DNA of 64,000 nt from Monocercomonoides exilis (lineage: Eukaryota > Preaxostyla > Oxymonadida > Polymastigidae). The stretch spans positions 1-64,000 of the forward strand of contig LSRY02000073.1 in assembly GCA_001643675.2 (NCBI GenBank), written 5' to 3'. A model generated the notes under the pieces. It worked only from the letters and a program-made list of their open reading frames with translations, did no database searches and was not told where the DNA came from. The position numbers and the translations under genes are program-made. Numbering within the stretch: the first letter of the stretch is position 1; the number at the start of each line of letters is the position of its first letter. Below, in pieces: positions 1 to 11,700 of the stretch.

Positions 1-2561
1 AGTGTGCACAGAAACAAACATCAGCAGCACTGCCACCAGCAACGCCGCGCTTGCCATCGAGCCAAGCACCACCATCGAAATCAGAGATCTCGCCATACAC
101 AACTCCACAGCAGATAATGCATTCATCGCGTGCGGCTGCCCCCAAACCCCAGGCGCCCAGCCTTCTCCAGATGAACCTGCCTCTCTGCTGAAGTTGGTCG
201 GGGTGGCTGTTGCCCATGCAACAACCAAGAGATGCGGCATTGACTGCACCTCGTGCACAGGAACCATCCTCCAGCACAACTGCTCTTTCACCAACTTCAC
301 TTCCACTTCCTCTTCCACTTCCTCTTCCACTTCCACACCCACATTTGCATCTGAATCTGAATCTGCATCTGCATCTGCAACAGGAACGATGGAGCACTTT
401 GCTAATTGTGCAAACATCCAGATCGAAGCATGCATCTTCCAAGGCACAGGTACCGCTGCCTCATGCACATCCAGCACATCCAACACAGCCAACACAGCCA
501 GAGAAGTTGCAGACAACGTGTGCACATGGAACGGGTCTCTTGTCCATTTCGCCGACTCATCAGTCGCAATCACAGATGCTGCATTCACCGCTGCGCCTCA
601 GGGCGCCCTCTCTTTCTGCCGCGTCTGCGCACATACGCAAGATCCTCTTCGCAAACAACACCCCATCCATCCCCAACTACCAGTCTGCCCGCCGCAACAT
701 CATCTGCTCAAATGCCTCCACCCTCCATCTCACAAGCATCGCCAGCGGAGACGGCCTCCTTCCAAACACTTCCCTCTGGATCCACACAACCGCATGCTCG
801 CTCCACGGCATCCCTGCTCAAAGAGCATCCTCGTTCTTCATCCCCACACTCACCAGCGCTGCCATCACCCATCACAACAACACCCACATCCAGATCCGCT
901 GCAACGGCTCCCTCCTTCTCCCTTGCAACCTCTCATACGCCCTCTTCTTCCTCCTCGGCGATCAACACGCTGTGGAGAAAGGCCTCTTCTCTCATGACGA
1001 TTATGTGAGCGAGAACGAGATCGCCAGCACCATCCCAGCAAATGCAATAGCTGATGCATCTGACAAGGCAGATGTGTTGGTTGCGCTGCAGTTCGGCAAC
1101 CCTCCAGTCCGTCTTTCACCGATGCCATTGTTGTGAAGAACAAAAGTGAAAGTCAGGCAAATGGAGATGAAAAACTTGTTGAAGAGGGAAAAGAAGAAAA
1201 ATCTTATTGGTTGTTGATTGTGATTGTGCTTGTTGCGATATTATTTATCGTGTTAATTGGCTTTATTATTTTTGTTGTTCGATGGAGAAAGCAAAAGAGA
1301 AGAACTGAAGAACTGGAAGAGATTGTGAATGACAACATCAAAAGGATCCGAAGGCATTCGAGATGGTGACGATGGAGATGTCTCCCGAGGAGCAGTGGAG
1401 GAGGGCAGAGAGGGAGGCTGAGAAGAAGAATGAAGAGAGGTTCAAGAAGAGGGTGTATGAGAAAAGCTTGGGACACTCAGAGTCATCAGAACATCTTCTC
1501 TCCGAGAGTGGATCAACTGAGTACATCCTGGGAAAGGACTCAGACAAGATTCCTGAATGGGTATTGGAGAAAGATGAGGAAGAGAAAATTCGAAAGCAGA
1601 CTCCTTCACCATCCATTTCATCCACTTCAACCACAGGCACTTCAGACACAGAATCCACATTTGTTCGAGGGGAGGATCTGTGTCCAACCACCTCATCGAT
1701 GTCGAATCTCGTGGATGCAATGGCTTGTTCGTCACCGCATGAGAAGCTGATTGTGGATCTGAGGGATTCGCTGTTCATGCTGCTGCACGGAAAGAATGAA
1801 GAAAGAGATGGCGATTGGCACTCTGCGGGAGAGGGAGCAGACAGCTGCCCAAATCCTGTTCTGGGTGGCTGGTGGGGCGCTCTTCTCCTTCGAAGACGGG
1901 GAGGACGATCTTCCCTCTCTGCCAAACCTCAGCCCCCACATTGTGCTGTTTTCAGAACACATGGTCATCTGCATCGCCATGCACTCTGAATGTTCTTCTT
2001 CCGATTCAGATTCATCTTCGATTTCATCATCCACGATTGTCACATCTTCGTCTGATGGCTCAAGAAGGAGCAAGAGATACACACGCTCTCCCCACCTTCG
2101 TCAGCGTTTGAGGATGATGAAGACAACAGAAACGAGTGTTTGCGATGGAAGGCACCAGAACTACAAATCAACAAGAAGATGGGGCAAAAAAGGCTTCTGT
2201 TTCGTTTTCCATTGGGATGATGCTGTGGGAGTGTGTGACGCTCCAGATCCCGTTTGGTGAGTACGAGGCCGAGACTGCCGGCCAGAAGATAGCAAATGGC
2301 GAAAAGCCAGATCTGGGCGCGGCAGGCTGCTCCGCCTTCGCCCAAACCATCAACGCCTGCCTATCCCAAAATCCAGATGCCCGCCCCAGCCCTGCCCAGC
2401 TCCAGCGCCAGTTCATCCAGCACTTTCCCGGTGGCGCTCCCAGCCTCACAGCTTCCGATGCCCTCTATTGTTACCACCCCTTGCACCTCAACTGCTCCTC
2501 CGATCAATCTGCCTCCTATTCCGCAACAACCTTCACCGAAGATCCCGCTGCCCCCTCCTGA
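1..2561 (+). pseudogene. 3' part of a second beta-helix/pseudokinase receptor gene, frame broken six times
   Basis: This is the inverted copy of the C-terminal third of the gene at 6184-14298. It encodes the end of the beta-helix ectodomain, the transmembrane segment (about 1204-1290), the acidic/lysine-rich juxtamembrane region and the half-kinase tail, with a TGA stop in the same place. Compared with the intact copy it lacks 2 bp in a CT repeat near 611, 1 bp in a C run near 1098, 1 bp in an A run near 1342, 2 bp (GA) near 1795, 1 bp in a C run near 2086 and 1 bp in a G run near 2179. Each of these shifts the frame. Between shifts the protein is conserved, and at least one substitution (near 201) is synonymous. 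It may be a recent pseudogene, or an intact gene with uncorrected homopolymer contractions in the assembly. The 5' end lies outside the window. Confidence 0.8.
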
Positions 2562-3599
2562 TCCTTCTCCGAGCAGCTGAACATGCCCTGTCTTTTTCCA
2601 TCCAGCTCTCCCCAGCCCTTCCACATCCCAATGACTGGCTTGGAAGCTGGCAAGCGAAAAAAGTCACATCTGCAGCTCAAATAAAGCGGAAATGACGCAG
2701 GCAAGATAGATGCTCACAAATGACGATAGCGCAGACTGCATCTCATTCTGTGCCTCTTGTCAAACGCAACAGTTGTTTTATTAATTTATTAATTGTTTGT
2801 CTTTTTTGGGAATACTTCCATATGTTTTCTGTTATCTGTTTTCCGTTTTCATTTTGCCAGCTCCGATTTTGTTGTTATTATGAGGACCAGGCTCGCCAAG
2901 CTGCGGCCGTGTAGCTTTTTGCATCCTTCCATTTTGTGTTTGTTTGTTTGTTTGTTTTGTACTCGCTTTGTATTCGGCGTTTTTCTTCATTCACAGATGT
3001 TGTGGTTTTCAAGCCATTTTCATCCCCATTTCATTGTCCTGTTCCCATCCATGTGCGCTCTTCACATCACTTCCGTTGGCGCTCTCTCTCTCTCTCTCTC
3101 TCTAAAATAAACAAATCAGGGCATTTGCACTTCCATGTGGTAAAAACACACAAACAGGTGCCAAAAAGAAAAAAGCAAAAATTGTGTTTCTGCCACAATT
3201 CTCTGTCTTTCTGAGAAAAAGAAAAGCAAACGAATAAAATGCGAATTTTTCTATCAATAAAAACGATTGAGTGCACACCATTCTCTTCAGCCGAGAAAAT
3301 GTCAAAGCGCTCGCTCAGCAAGAACACTCACTTTGTGTGCTTGCCCAGGAAGCAACACGAAAACGGAAACAGCACCAAACTCAATTTAGAAAGAGCCATG
3401 TTAGCCTTGCAACATAAAGAATAACAATATCACAAACAGATGCATCGGATGATTCACAAATGAAAAGAAAAGAAAAAGAAAAAGCTTTAAAAAAATGAAT
3501 GAATAAATAAATAAATAAATAAATAAAGAGGACAAAATCCAAATCACACATCTAACCAACACTCAAAAGCACAAATACTTTCACTGACATTTCAAAAAC
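1..3599. repeat. Left arm of a 3.6-kb inverted repeat
   Basis: The sequence from base 1 to about 3599 is the reverse complement of 5143-8752; base 1 pairs with base 8752. The arm covers the 3' part of a receptor gene (coding to 2561) plus about 1 kb of 3' flank, including a (CT)n run near 3085-3105 and an AAAT repeat near 3505-3530. Identity is very high by eye, with a few substitutions and short indels, and it drops in the last 50 bases next to the spacer. The arm runs off the left window edge, so its full length is unknown. Confidence 0.93.
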
Positions 3600-5142
3600 A
3601 AAAGCACTTGATCAATCAACAACAATAAAAGTAAAGCAAGCAATTGCTACAACAGAACAATCCAGAAAAACAAATAATTCGTTGTTGTTGATGTATTTAT
3701 TGATTCTTTAACCTTTTCTTTTCGCTCCTTGTTTGCAAAATGAATTAATGATATGCAAATTGAATCTTAAAAAGTGAATCAATATTGTTTTTGGTTCCAT
3801 CTAATTCTACTCAGTTATCTTTTCGTAGTATCTTTATTTCCAGTCGCTCCTTCCATTTCCTTTCCCGCTTCACCTTTATTGCTTCTGAAATTTCTTCTTT
3901 GTTTTTCTTCAATCAACTTCTTTTTCCTCTCTCCTTTAAGCACTCACACATTTAATGAGGGTGTGTGAAAATCACTGGGAAAATTTTCAATTTCTTTTTG
4001 TCTTGCCTTTTCAGTCATTCTTTCATCCATCTTTGTTTTTCATCATTTTCACCTTGTTCTTCAATTTTTGAATAACTCCATTGGATGCTATTCAGATTAC
4101 TAATTGTTTCATTTATTGGAGCGTTATCCAATGATTTGTCCTGCTTGTTTCAAGCCATTGCTCAATTTCAATAATGTGCTTCACCTCCTTTTCTGGTTTT
4201 TCAAAAGCATGCTTTCTTCGCCTTTCCCTGTTTCTTTTTGCTTTTGCCAATTGGTTCTTATTTATTGTTGTGCATCTCCAAATGACTCTTCGAATATTGC
4301 TGTTTTTTCATTTGTTGAAAAATCAGCTTTTAGTATGGGAGCATTTATGAAAAAAACAAAAAAGGAATTTTGAGATTGAATCAGAAATTCTTTCGACTAA
4401 CTCACGTTGAGTCAATAAATAATGTTCATATTTTGTTGTTCAAGTTAAATGACAAAAAAGTAGTTATTCATTGAAGAAATGAAATGAGCTTTGTTGAAAG
4501 ATATTCGTTCAAATCGATAAAATTACAAATCAAAACCCACGAGGAATTGAGCAATTACATCGCTTTTGCTGATAAAATCCAAATGGGGAAAATGGAAAAC
4601 TGTCAACTCATTTTATCTGTTGAATTTGTTGCAAAAAAGCGAAACATATGAAATCGATCTTTCACGAGGAAAAAGCCATTGGAAAGATAAATAATTGGTG
4701 CAAAAAAACTATAATTTTGCATTAAATGCTTTGTGATGGAATGTTTTCACATGAACGCAGTGGATGCTCCTTCTGCTACAGATTTTTGTGAAATAAACCC
4801 ACCAAATAATATTGATTTTGCAGATTGAAATTCATCCGAGAAAGATGTAACCGAATGAAGCACTACATTTGAAGAGGCTTCGTTGATTGTCCATTTTGCC
4901 TGAAACTGTTTGTTTTCATTTTAAACTTTTTTTAACACTTTTTTGTGAGAATGATATTTCCACTTTCTGGTTTCATGAAGCATATAAACAAGCAATATTT
5001 CAACATTTTGAAGAGAATTTTCAGAAGAACAAAAATTATTTTTTATTGATTTATCAAATATGTGTGTATTGATTTTTCTGGTTTGCTCTGTTATGACAGT
5101 TGCTTTTTTGTTTTTTGTTGTTGCTAATTATCCATCAAACCG
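3600..5142. other. Spacer between the inverted repeat arms; no gene seen
   Basis: This is 1.54 kb of unique AT-rich sequence. The longest open frame (4104-4373, plus) is rich in Phe, Leu and Ser, has no recognisable domain and reads like random AT-rich translation. It separates two convergent receptor copies, so it is the shared 3' intergenic region of that pair. Confidence 0.6.
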
Positions 5143-8100
5143 GTTTTTGAAATGTCTGTGGGGTTATCTGTGCTTTTTGAGTGTTGGTTAGATGTGTGAT
5201 TTGGATTTTGTCCTCTTTATTTATTTATTTATTTATTTATTCATTCATTTTTTTAAAGCTTTTTCTTTTTCTTTTCTTTTCATTTGTGAATCATCCGATG
5301 CATCTGTTTGTGATATTGTTATTCTTTATGTTGCAAGGCTAACATGGCTCTTTCTAAATTGAGTTTGGTGCTGTTTCCGTTTTCGTGTTGCTTCCTGGGC
5401 AAGCACACAAAGTGAGTGTTCTTGCTGAGCGAGCGCTTTGACATTTTCTCGGCTGAAGAGAATGGTGTGCACTCAATCGTTTTTATTGATAGAAAAATTC
5501 GCATTTTATTCGTTTGCTTTTCTTTTTCTCAGAAAGACAGAGAATTGTGGCAGAAACACAATTTTTGCTTTTTTCTTTTTGGCACCTGTTTGTGTGTTTT
5601 TACCACATGGAAGTGCAAATGCCCTGATTTGTTTATTTTAGAGAGAGAGAGAGAGAGAGAGCGCCAACGGAAGTGATGTGAAGAGCGCACATGGATGGGA
5701 ACAGGACAATGAAATGGGGATGAAAATGGCTTGAAAACCACAACATCTGTGAATGAAGAAAAACGCCGAATACAAAGCGAGTACAAAACAAACAAACAAA
5801 CAAACACAAAATGGAAGGATGCAAAAAGCTACACGGCCGCAGCTTGGCGAGCCTGGTCCTCATAATAACAACAAAATCGGAGCTGGCAAAATGAAAACGG
5901 AAAACAGATAACAGAAAACATATTTAAGTATTCCCAAAAAAAAGACAAACAATTAATAAATTAATAAAACAACTGTTGCGTTTGACAAGAGGCACAGAAT
6001 GAGATGCAGTCTGCGCTATCGTCATTTGTGAGCATCTATCTTGCCTGCGTCATTTCCGCTTTATTTGAGCTGCAGATGTGACTTTTTCGCTTGCCAGCTT
6101 CCAAGCCAGTCATTGGGATGTGGAAGGGCTGGGGGAGAGCTGGATGGAAAAAGACAGGGCATGTTCAGCTGCTCGGAGAAGGATCAGGAGGGGGCAGCGG
6201 GATCTTCGGTGAAGGTTGTTGCGGAATAGGAGGCAGATTGATCGGAGGAGCAGTTGAGGTGCAAGGGGTGGTAACAATAGAGGGCATCGGAAGCTGTGAG
6301 GCTGGGAGCGCCACCGGGAAAGTGCTGGATGAACTGGCGCTGGAGCTGGGCAGGGCTGGGGCGGGCATCTGGATTTTGGGATAGGCAGGCGTTGATGGTT
6401 TGGGCGAAGGCGGAGCAGCCTGCCGCGCCCAGATCTGGCTTTTCGCCATTTGCTATCTTCTGGCCGGCAGTCTCGGCCTCGTACTCACCAAACGGGATCT
6501 GGAGCGTCACACACTCCCACAGCATCATCCCAATGGAAAACGAAACAGAAGCCTTTTTTGCCCCCATCTTCTTGTTGATTTGTAGTTCTGGTGCCTTCCA
6601 TCGCAAACACTCGTTTCTGTTGTCTTCATCATCCTCAAACGCTGACGAAGGTGGGGGAGAGCGTGTGTATCTCTTGCTCCTTCTTGAGCCATCAGACGAA
6701 GATGTGACAATCGTGGATGATGAAATCGAAGATGAATCTGAATCGGAAGAAGAACATTCAGAGTGCATGGCGATGCAGATGACCATGTGTTCTGAAAACA
6801 GCACAATGTGGGGGCTGAGGTTTGGCAGAGAGGGAAGATCGTCCTCCCCGTCTTCGAAGGAGAAGAGCGCCCCACCAGCCACCCAGAACAGGATTTGGGC
6901 AGCTGTCTGCTCCCTCTCCCGCAGAGTGCCAATCGCCATCTCTTTCTTCTCATTCTTTCCGTGCAGCAGCATGAACAGCGAATCCCTCAGATCCACAATC
7001 AGCTTCTCATGCGGTGACGAACAAGCCATTGCATCCACGAGATTCGACATCGATGAGGTGGTTGGACACAGATCCTCCCCTCGAACAAATGTGGATTCTG
7101 TGTCTGAAGTGCCTGTGGTTGAAGTGGATGAAATGGATGGTGAAGGAGTCTGCTTTCGAATTTTCTCTTCCTCATCTTTCTCCAATACCCATTCAGGAAT
7201 CTTGTCTGAGTCCTTTCCCAGGATGTACTCAGTTGATCCACTCTCGGAGAGAAGATGTTCTGATGACTCTGAGTGTCCCAAGCTTTTCTCATACACCCTC
7301 TTCTTGAACCTCTCTTCATTCTTCTTCTCAGCCTCCCTCTCTGCCCTCCTCCACTGCTCCTCGGGAGACATCTCCATCGTCACCATCTCGAATGCCTTCG
7401 GATCCTTTTTGATGTTGTCATTCACAATCTCTTCCAGTTCTTCAGTTCTTCTCTTTTGCTTTCTCCATCGAACAACAAAAATAATAAAGCCAATTAACAC
7501 GATAAATAATATCGCAACAAGCACAATCACAATCAACAACCAATAAGATTTTTCTTCTTTTCCCTCTTCAACAAGTTTTTCATCTCCATTTGCCTGACTT
7601 TCACTTTTGTTCTTCACAACAATGGCATCGGTGAAAGACGGACTGGAGGGGTTGCCGAACTGCAGCGCAACCAACACATCTGCCTTGTCAGATGCATCAG
7701 CTATTGCATTTGCTGGGATGGTGCTGGCGATCTCGTTCTCGCTCACATAATCGTCATGAGAGAAGAGGCCTTTCTCCACAGCGTGTTGATCGCCGAGGAG
7801 GAAGAAGAGGGCGTATGAGAGGTTGCAAGGGAGAAGGAGGGAGCCGTTGCAGCGGATCTGGATGTGGGTGTTGTTGTGATGGGTGATGGCAGCGCTGGTG
7901 AGTGTGGGGATGAAGAACGAGGATGCTCTTTGAGCAGGGATGCCGTGGAGCGAGCATGCGGTTGTGTGGATCCAGAGGGAAGTGTTTGGAAGGAGGCCGT
8001 CTCCGCTGGCGATGCTTGTGAGATGGAGGGTGGAGGCATTTGAGCAGATGATGTTGCGGCGGGCAGACTGGTAGTTGGGGATGGATGGGGTGTTGTTTGC

Positions 8101-8752
8101 GAAGAGGATCTTGCGTATGTGCGCAGACGCGGCAGAAAGAGAGAGGGCGCCCTGAGGCGCAGCGGTGAATGCAGCATCTGTGATTGCGACTGATGAGTCG
8201 GCGAAATGGACAAGAGACCCGTTCCATGTGCACACGTTGTCTGCAACTTCTCTGGCTGTGTTGGCTGTGTTGGATGTGCTGGATGTGCATGAGGCAGCGG
8301 TACCTGTGCCTTGGAAGATGCATGCTTCGATCTGGATGTTTGCACAATTAGCAAAGTGCTCCATCGTTCCTGTTGCAGATGCAGATGCAGATTCAGATTC
8401 AGATGCAAATGTGGGTGTGGAAGTGGAAGAGGAAGTGGAAGAGGAAGTGGAAGTGAAGTTGGTGAAAGAGCAGTTGTGCTGGAGGATGGTTCCTGTGCAC
8501 GAGGTGCAGTCAATGCCGCATCTCTTGGTTGTTGCATGGGCAACAGCCACCCCGACCAGCTTCAGCAGAGAGGCAGGTTCATCTGGAGAAGGCTGGGCGC
8601 CTGGGGTTTGGGGGCAGCCGCACGCGATGAATGCATTATCTGCTGTGGAGTTGTGTATGGCGAGATCTCTGATTTCGATGGTGGTGCTTGGCTCGATGGC
8701 AAGCGCGGCGTTGCTGGTGGCAGTGCTGCTGATGTTTGTTTCTGTGCACACT
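5143..8752. repeat. Right arm of the 3.6-kb inverted repeat
   Basis: This is the reverse complement of 1-3599. It contains the last 2.57 kb of coding sequence of the receptor gene 6184-14298 and about 1 kb of its 3' flank. It is about 11 bp longer than the left arm, mostly because short homopolymers are one base longer here. One clear exception is an A run that is longer in the left arm near 2660. Confidence 0.93.
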
Positions 8753-11700
8753 GCAACAGCTGAGCTGCAGAAGAGGAGGAGATTGCGAGTTGTGGCGATT
8801 GAATGGAGGGCGGCTTTCCTCATCTCGAACACCCCGCTTGCCACAGAGATGAGTGTGGAGTTGAGGAGAGCTTCAGTTCCGGCAGATGTGAATGTGCATG
8901 AAACGACGAGCAAGCTGCCGTTGAGCTGGCGAAAGACAGAGTCGAGCTCGGATGCAAAGCCGGAGCCGATGGAGAAGTGGCAGCTGTCGAGCGAGCAATC
9001 GTTTGCAAAAGCGACGACAGCGTGGTGGGTTTGCTCGATTGGGATTGGAGTCTGGAGATGGACCAGGCAGATCAGCTTTGTTGCTGAGCGGAGGGTGAGG
9101 TCGGCGAGTGTTGTCTGGCGGGCGAAGGCGGAATCGGTGTGGACAACGACCATGTTCCAAGTGCCGCTGTCGATGTGGCGGATGCTGTTGTCGATGGTTC
9201 TGCACATGTTTGAGGTGGAGCCGCACTGGCGCGAGTCAGTTCCGAGGAGGCAGGCGTGGATCTGGCCGGCCTTGAAGAAGGTGATGAGCGGGATGAGATC
9301 GAGAAGGGTGCTGTCGGTGAATGTGGAGCCGCAGATGGAGTTGTTTGTCTGGAGAGAGGGCTGGGTGAAGTCGAGTGTGAATTGGGTTTCGTTGATCTGT
9401 GTGGCGACGTGGTCGGACCGGATGAAGATGTCTTTGCCTGCAAAGGCGTCGTTCAAGATGAAGCGGTCGTTGAGGATGCGGAGCGGGATGGGGTGGAGGA
9501 GGTCATCAGGAGCTGGGGGTGAAGATTGAGAATAAGATTGAGAATGGGATTGGTGCAGGGATTGGGGCAGGGATTGGGGCTGGGTGCAGTCGATCATGAG
9601 AGCACCGCCTTTGCCCTTTGTGCGCGAGCACACACACTGAGTGAGCACACACGAAGCCACTTTCAGAGAGGATTCGGTGGAGCTGAGGCACACACGCACC
9701 GCGCCTCCTTCGTCGATGGTTTCTCCCACGCAGTTTGTGCAGAAGCAGGAGTCGAGCACACAGTCGATGCTCTGATACGAAGGGAGGGCAAAGACAGTTG
9801 AGTGATTGGCGCGGGCAGTGATGTTTGTGAAGTTGGAGTCTGCGATTGTGAAGGTCAACTGGCTGTTTGTGGGGCTGTATGTCTGCTTGGATGCGTCTTC
9901 AGCGGGTGCAGCGACCTCGATTATCCCTGCTGGCGAGGCATCCACCATGCAGGCGGACAAGTTCTGCACAGCTGCTTGGGATGCGGTTGCAGCGACAAGG
10001 AAAAAGGGATGGGCGAGAGTGATTGCAGAGACGCAGCAGTTGGCGATGTCGGCTGATCCGGCAAGCACAGACACAACAGCATAGCTGGTTGGAGAGGAAG
10101 GGGCTGTGGATGCAAAGGAGCAGGCAGAGAGGGAGAGGCGGGCAGAAGATGTGGCGGTTTGGAGAAAAGAGAGGATGCTGTGAAGCGAGGGTGGAAGAGA
10201 GAAGGAGAGGTTGGCGAGGCGGAGGAGGATGGAGGAGGCGAGGAAGGCTTTGTTGCTGCCTTGAAGGGCTGGCTCGTGCACTGCGACTGGTGTGCCATGG
10301 AGGTTGCCATTTATTAGGAGTTGTGGATTGTGGTGTGTAGCAGAAGGCTGGAGGTGGAGGAGGATGGAGAAGGTGGTGCTGTGTGTGACTGTGATTGTGG
10401 AGGCAGAGGATGGAAGGTCGGGGACAAACCGGAGCTGGAGAGCCTTGCTGATGGATCTGCAAGGTGCGACGTCAAAGCCGCAAGCGCTGAAGTCCCATCC
10501 GTCAGCGCCGTCGACATAGGCATGGGCAGAGAAGTTGGTCCAGAGGTACACAACGAGCGGCACAGCATAGTGCTCGCCGCATGTTGCTCTTTCCCAGCCG
10601 TTGAGCTGGTGCAGCGACTGGAAGGCTGGCCCGTCCATGTCCCATTTCAGGTGGAGCGTGTCGGCCACGCTGTCCAGCATCTGTCCGGCAACAAACAGGC
10701 TTTTCCCTCTCCAGGCGCGGCACTCGTCGAAGGTCATGTTTTGGAGCACAAAATCCATCGAGCCTTCGCCTCCCTCGATGAACATTCCACCCCCAAGCCC
10801 TCTTTCTTCGGTGTCCTCGTTTTCTGCATCGATCTCGATCTCGGCATCAGTCTCATCATCGGCATCGGTATCCGCCTCGGGTGCGGAGCTCGGTGCTGAA
10901 CACTGTGTGAATGTGACTCCAGTCATGGTGAGCTTCCTGCCGTTCTCCACAGATGCATACAGACCGCCGCCTTTGAGGGTGTGTGCGCGGATGCAGCAGG
11001 ATGATATGGTGCAATTGGACAGGTGCATTGTTGTGCCTTGCTGGGTGTGCTTTTCCGCGATCAGGCACCCGCCGTCTCCATTTGCCCGTCTCGGCCGTGC
11101 TATTATGGTGCTGTTGATGGTGATGCTGTGTGCACCCGATATCAGGATCGGGGTGAAGGTGCTGAACTCGGCGTGTGTGCTGATTTGTGTGTTGGTGATG
11201 GTTGCGCTTCCCGATGCAAGGCGCATGATGTAGAAGATGACTGGGTGGGATGGAGCACTGTGAAAGTCTATGCAGCAATGGTCGAGCGTGAAGGCTGCAA
11301 GCGAGTGGATGAAGCCGTGTCGGCCGGTGCTCATGGCAGTGGGGAGCAAAAAGCAGATGCTGGATGCGCTCATCTCAGCGGAAGCAGTGACAATGGCTTT
11401 GTTTGAGCACTGGCCTGCATCATGCACGTGCACAGCCTGGAGATGTGCTGTTGCAGAGGAGAGCAGGAAGGGGAATGTTTCGATTGTGATCTCGGAAGCG
11501 AGTGTGGAGTTTGCAGCAAGAAGAATGGTGGTGGATGCAGAGGTGATTCTGTTGGATGCTGCGAAGTGGACGGTCTCGCAGGCAAACACAGATGGGCCGC
11601 AGTGCAAATGATCTGTCCCGGCGAGTCCGTCGACATAGATGTTGTTGTCGTGGTGGCAGAGATATATCTCGAGCGGGATGACAGGCTGGTCTGCACCATC

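Noticed and set aside
4104-4373. Small gene in the spacer of the inverted repeat
   Set aside because: Composition is Phe/Leu/Ser-biased as expected from AT-rich noise; no domain, splice site or homology clue.
3600-5142. Inverted repeat as a simple foldback sequencing chimera
   Set aside because: A template-strand foldback would have almost no loop. Here a 1.54-kb non-palindromic spacer and arm-specific substitutions are present. Misassembly cannot be excluded but is not the simplest reading.
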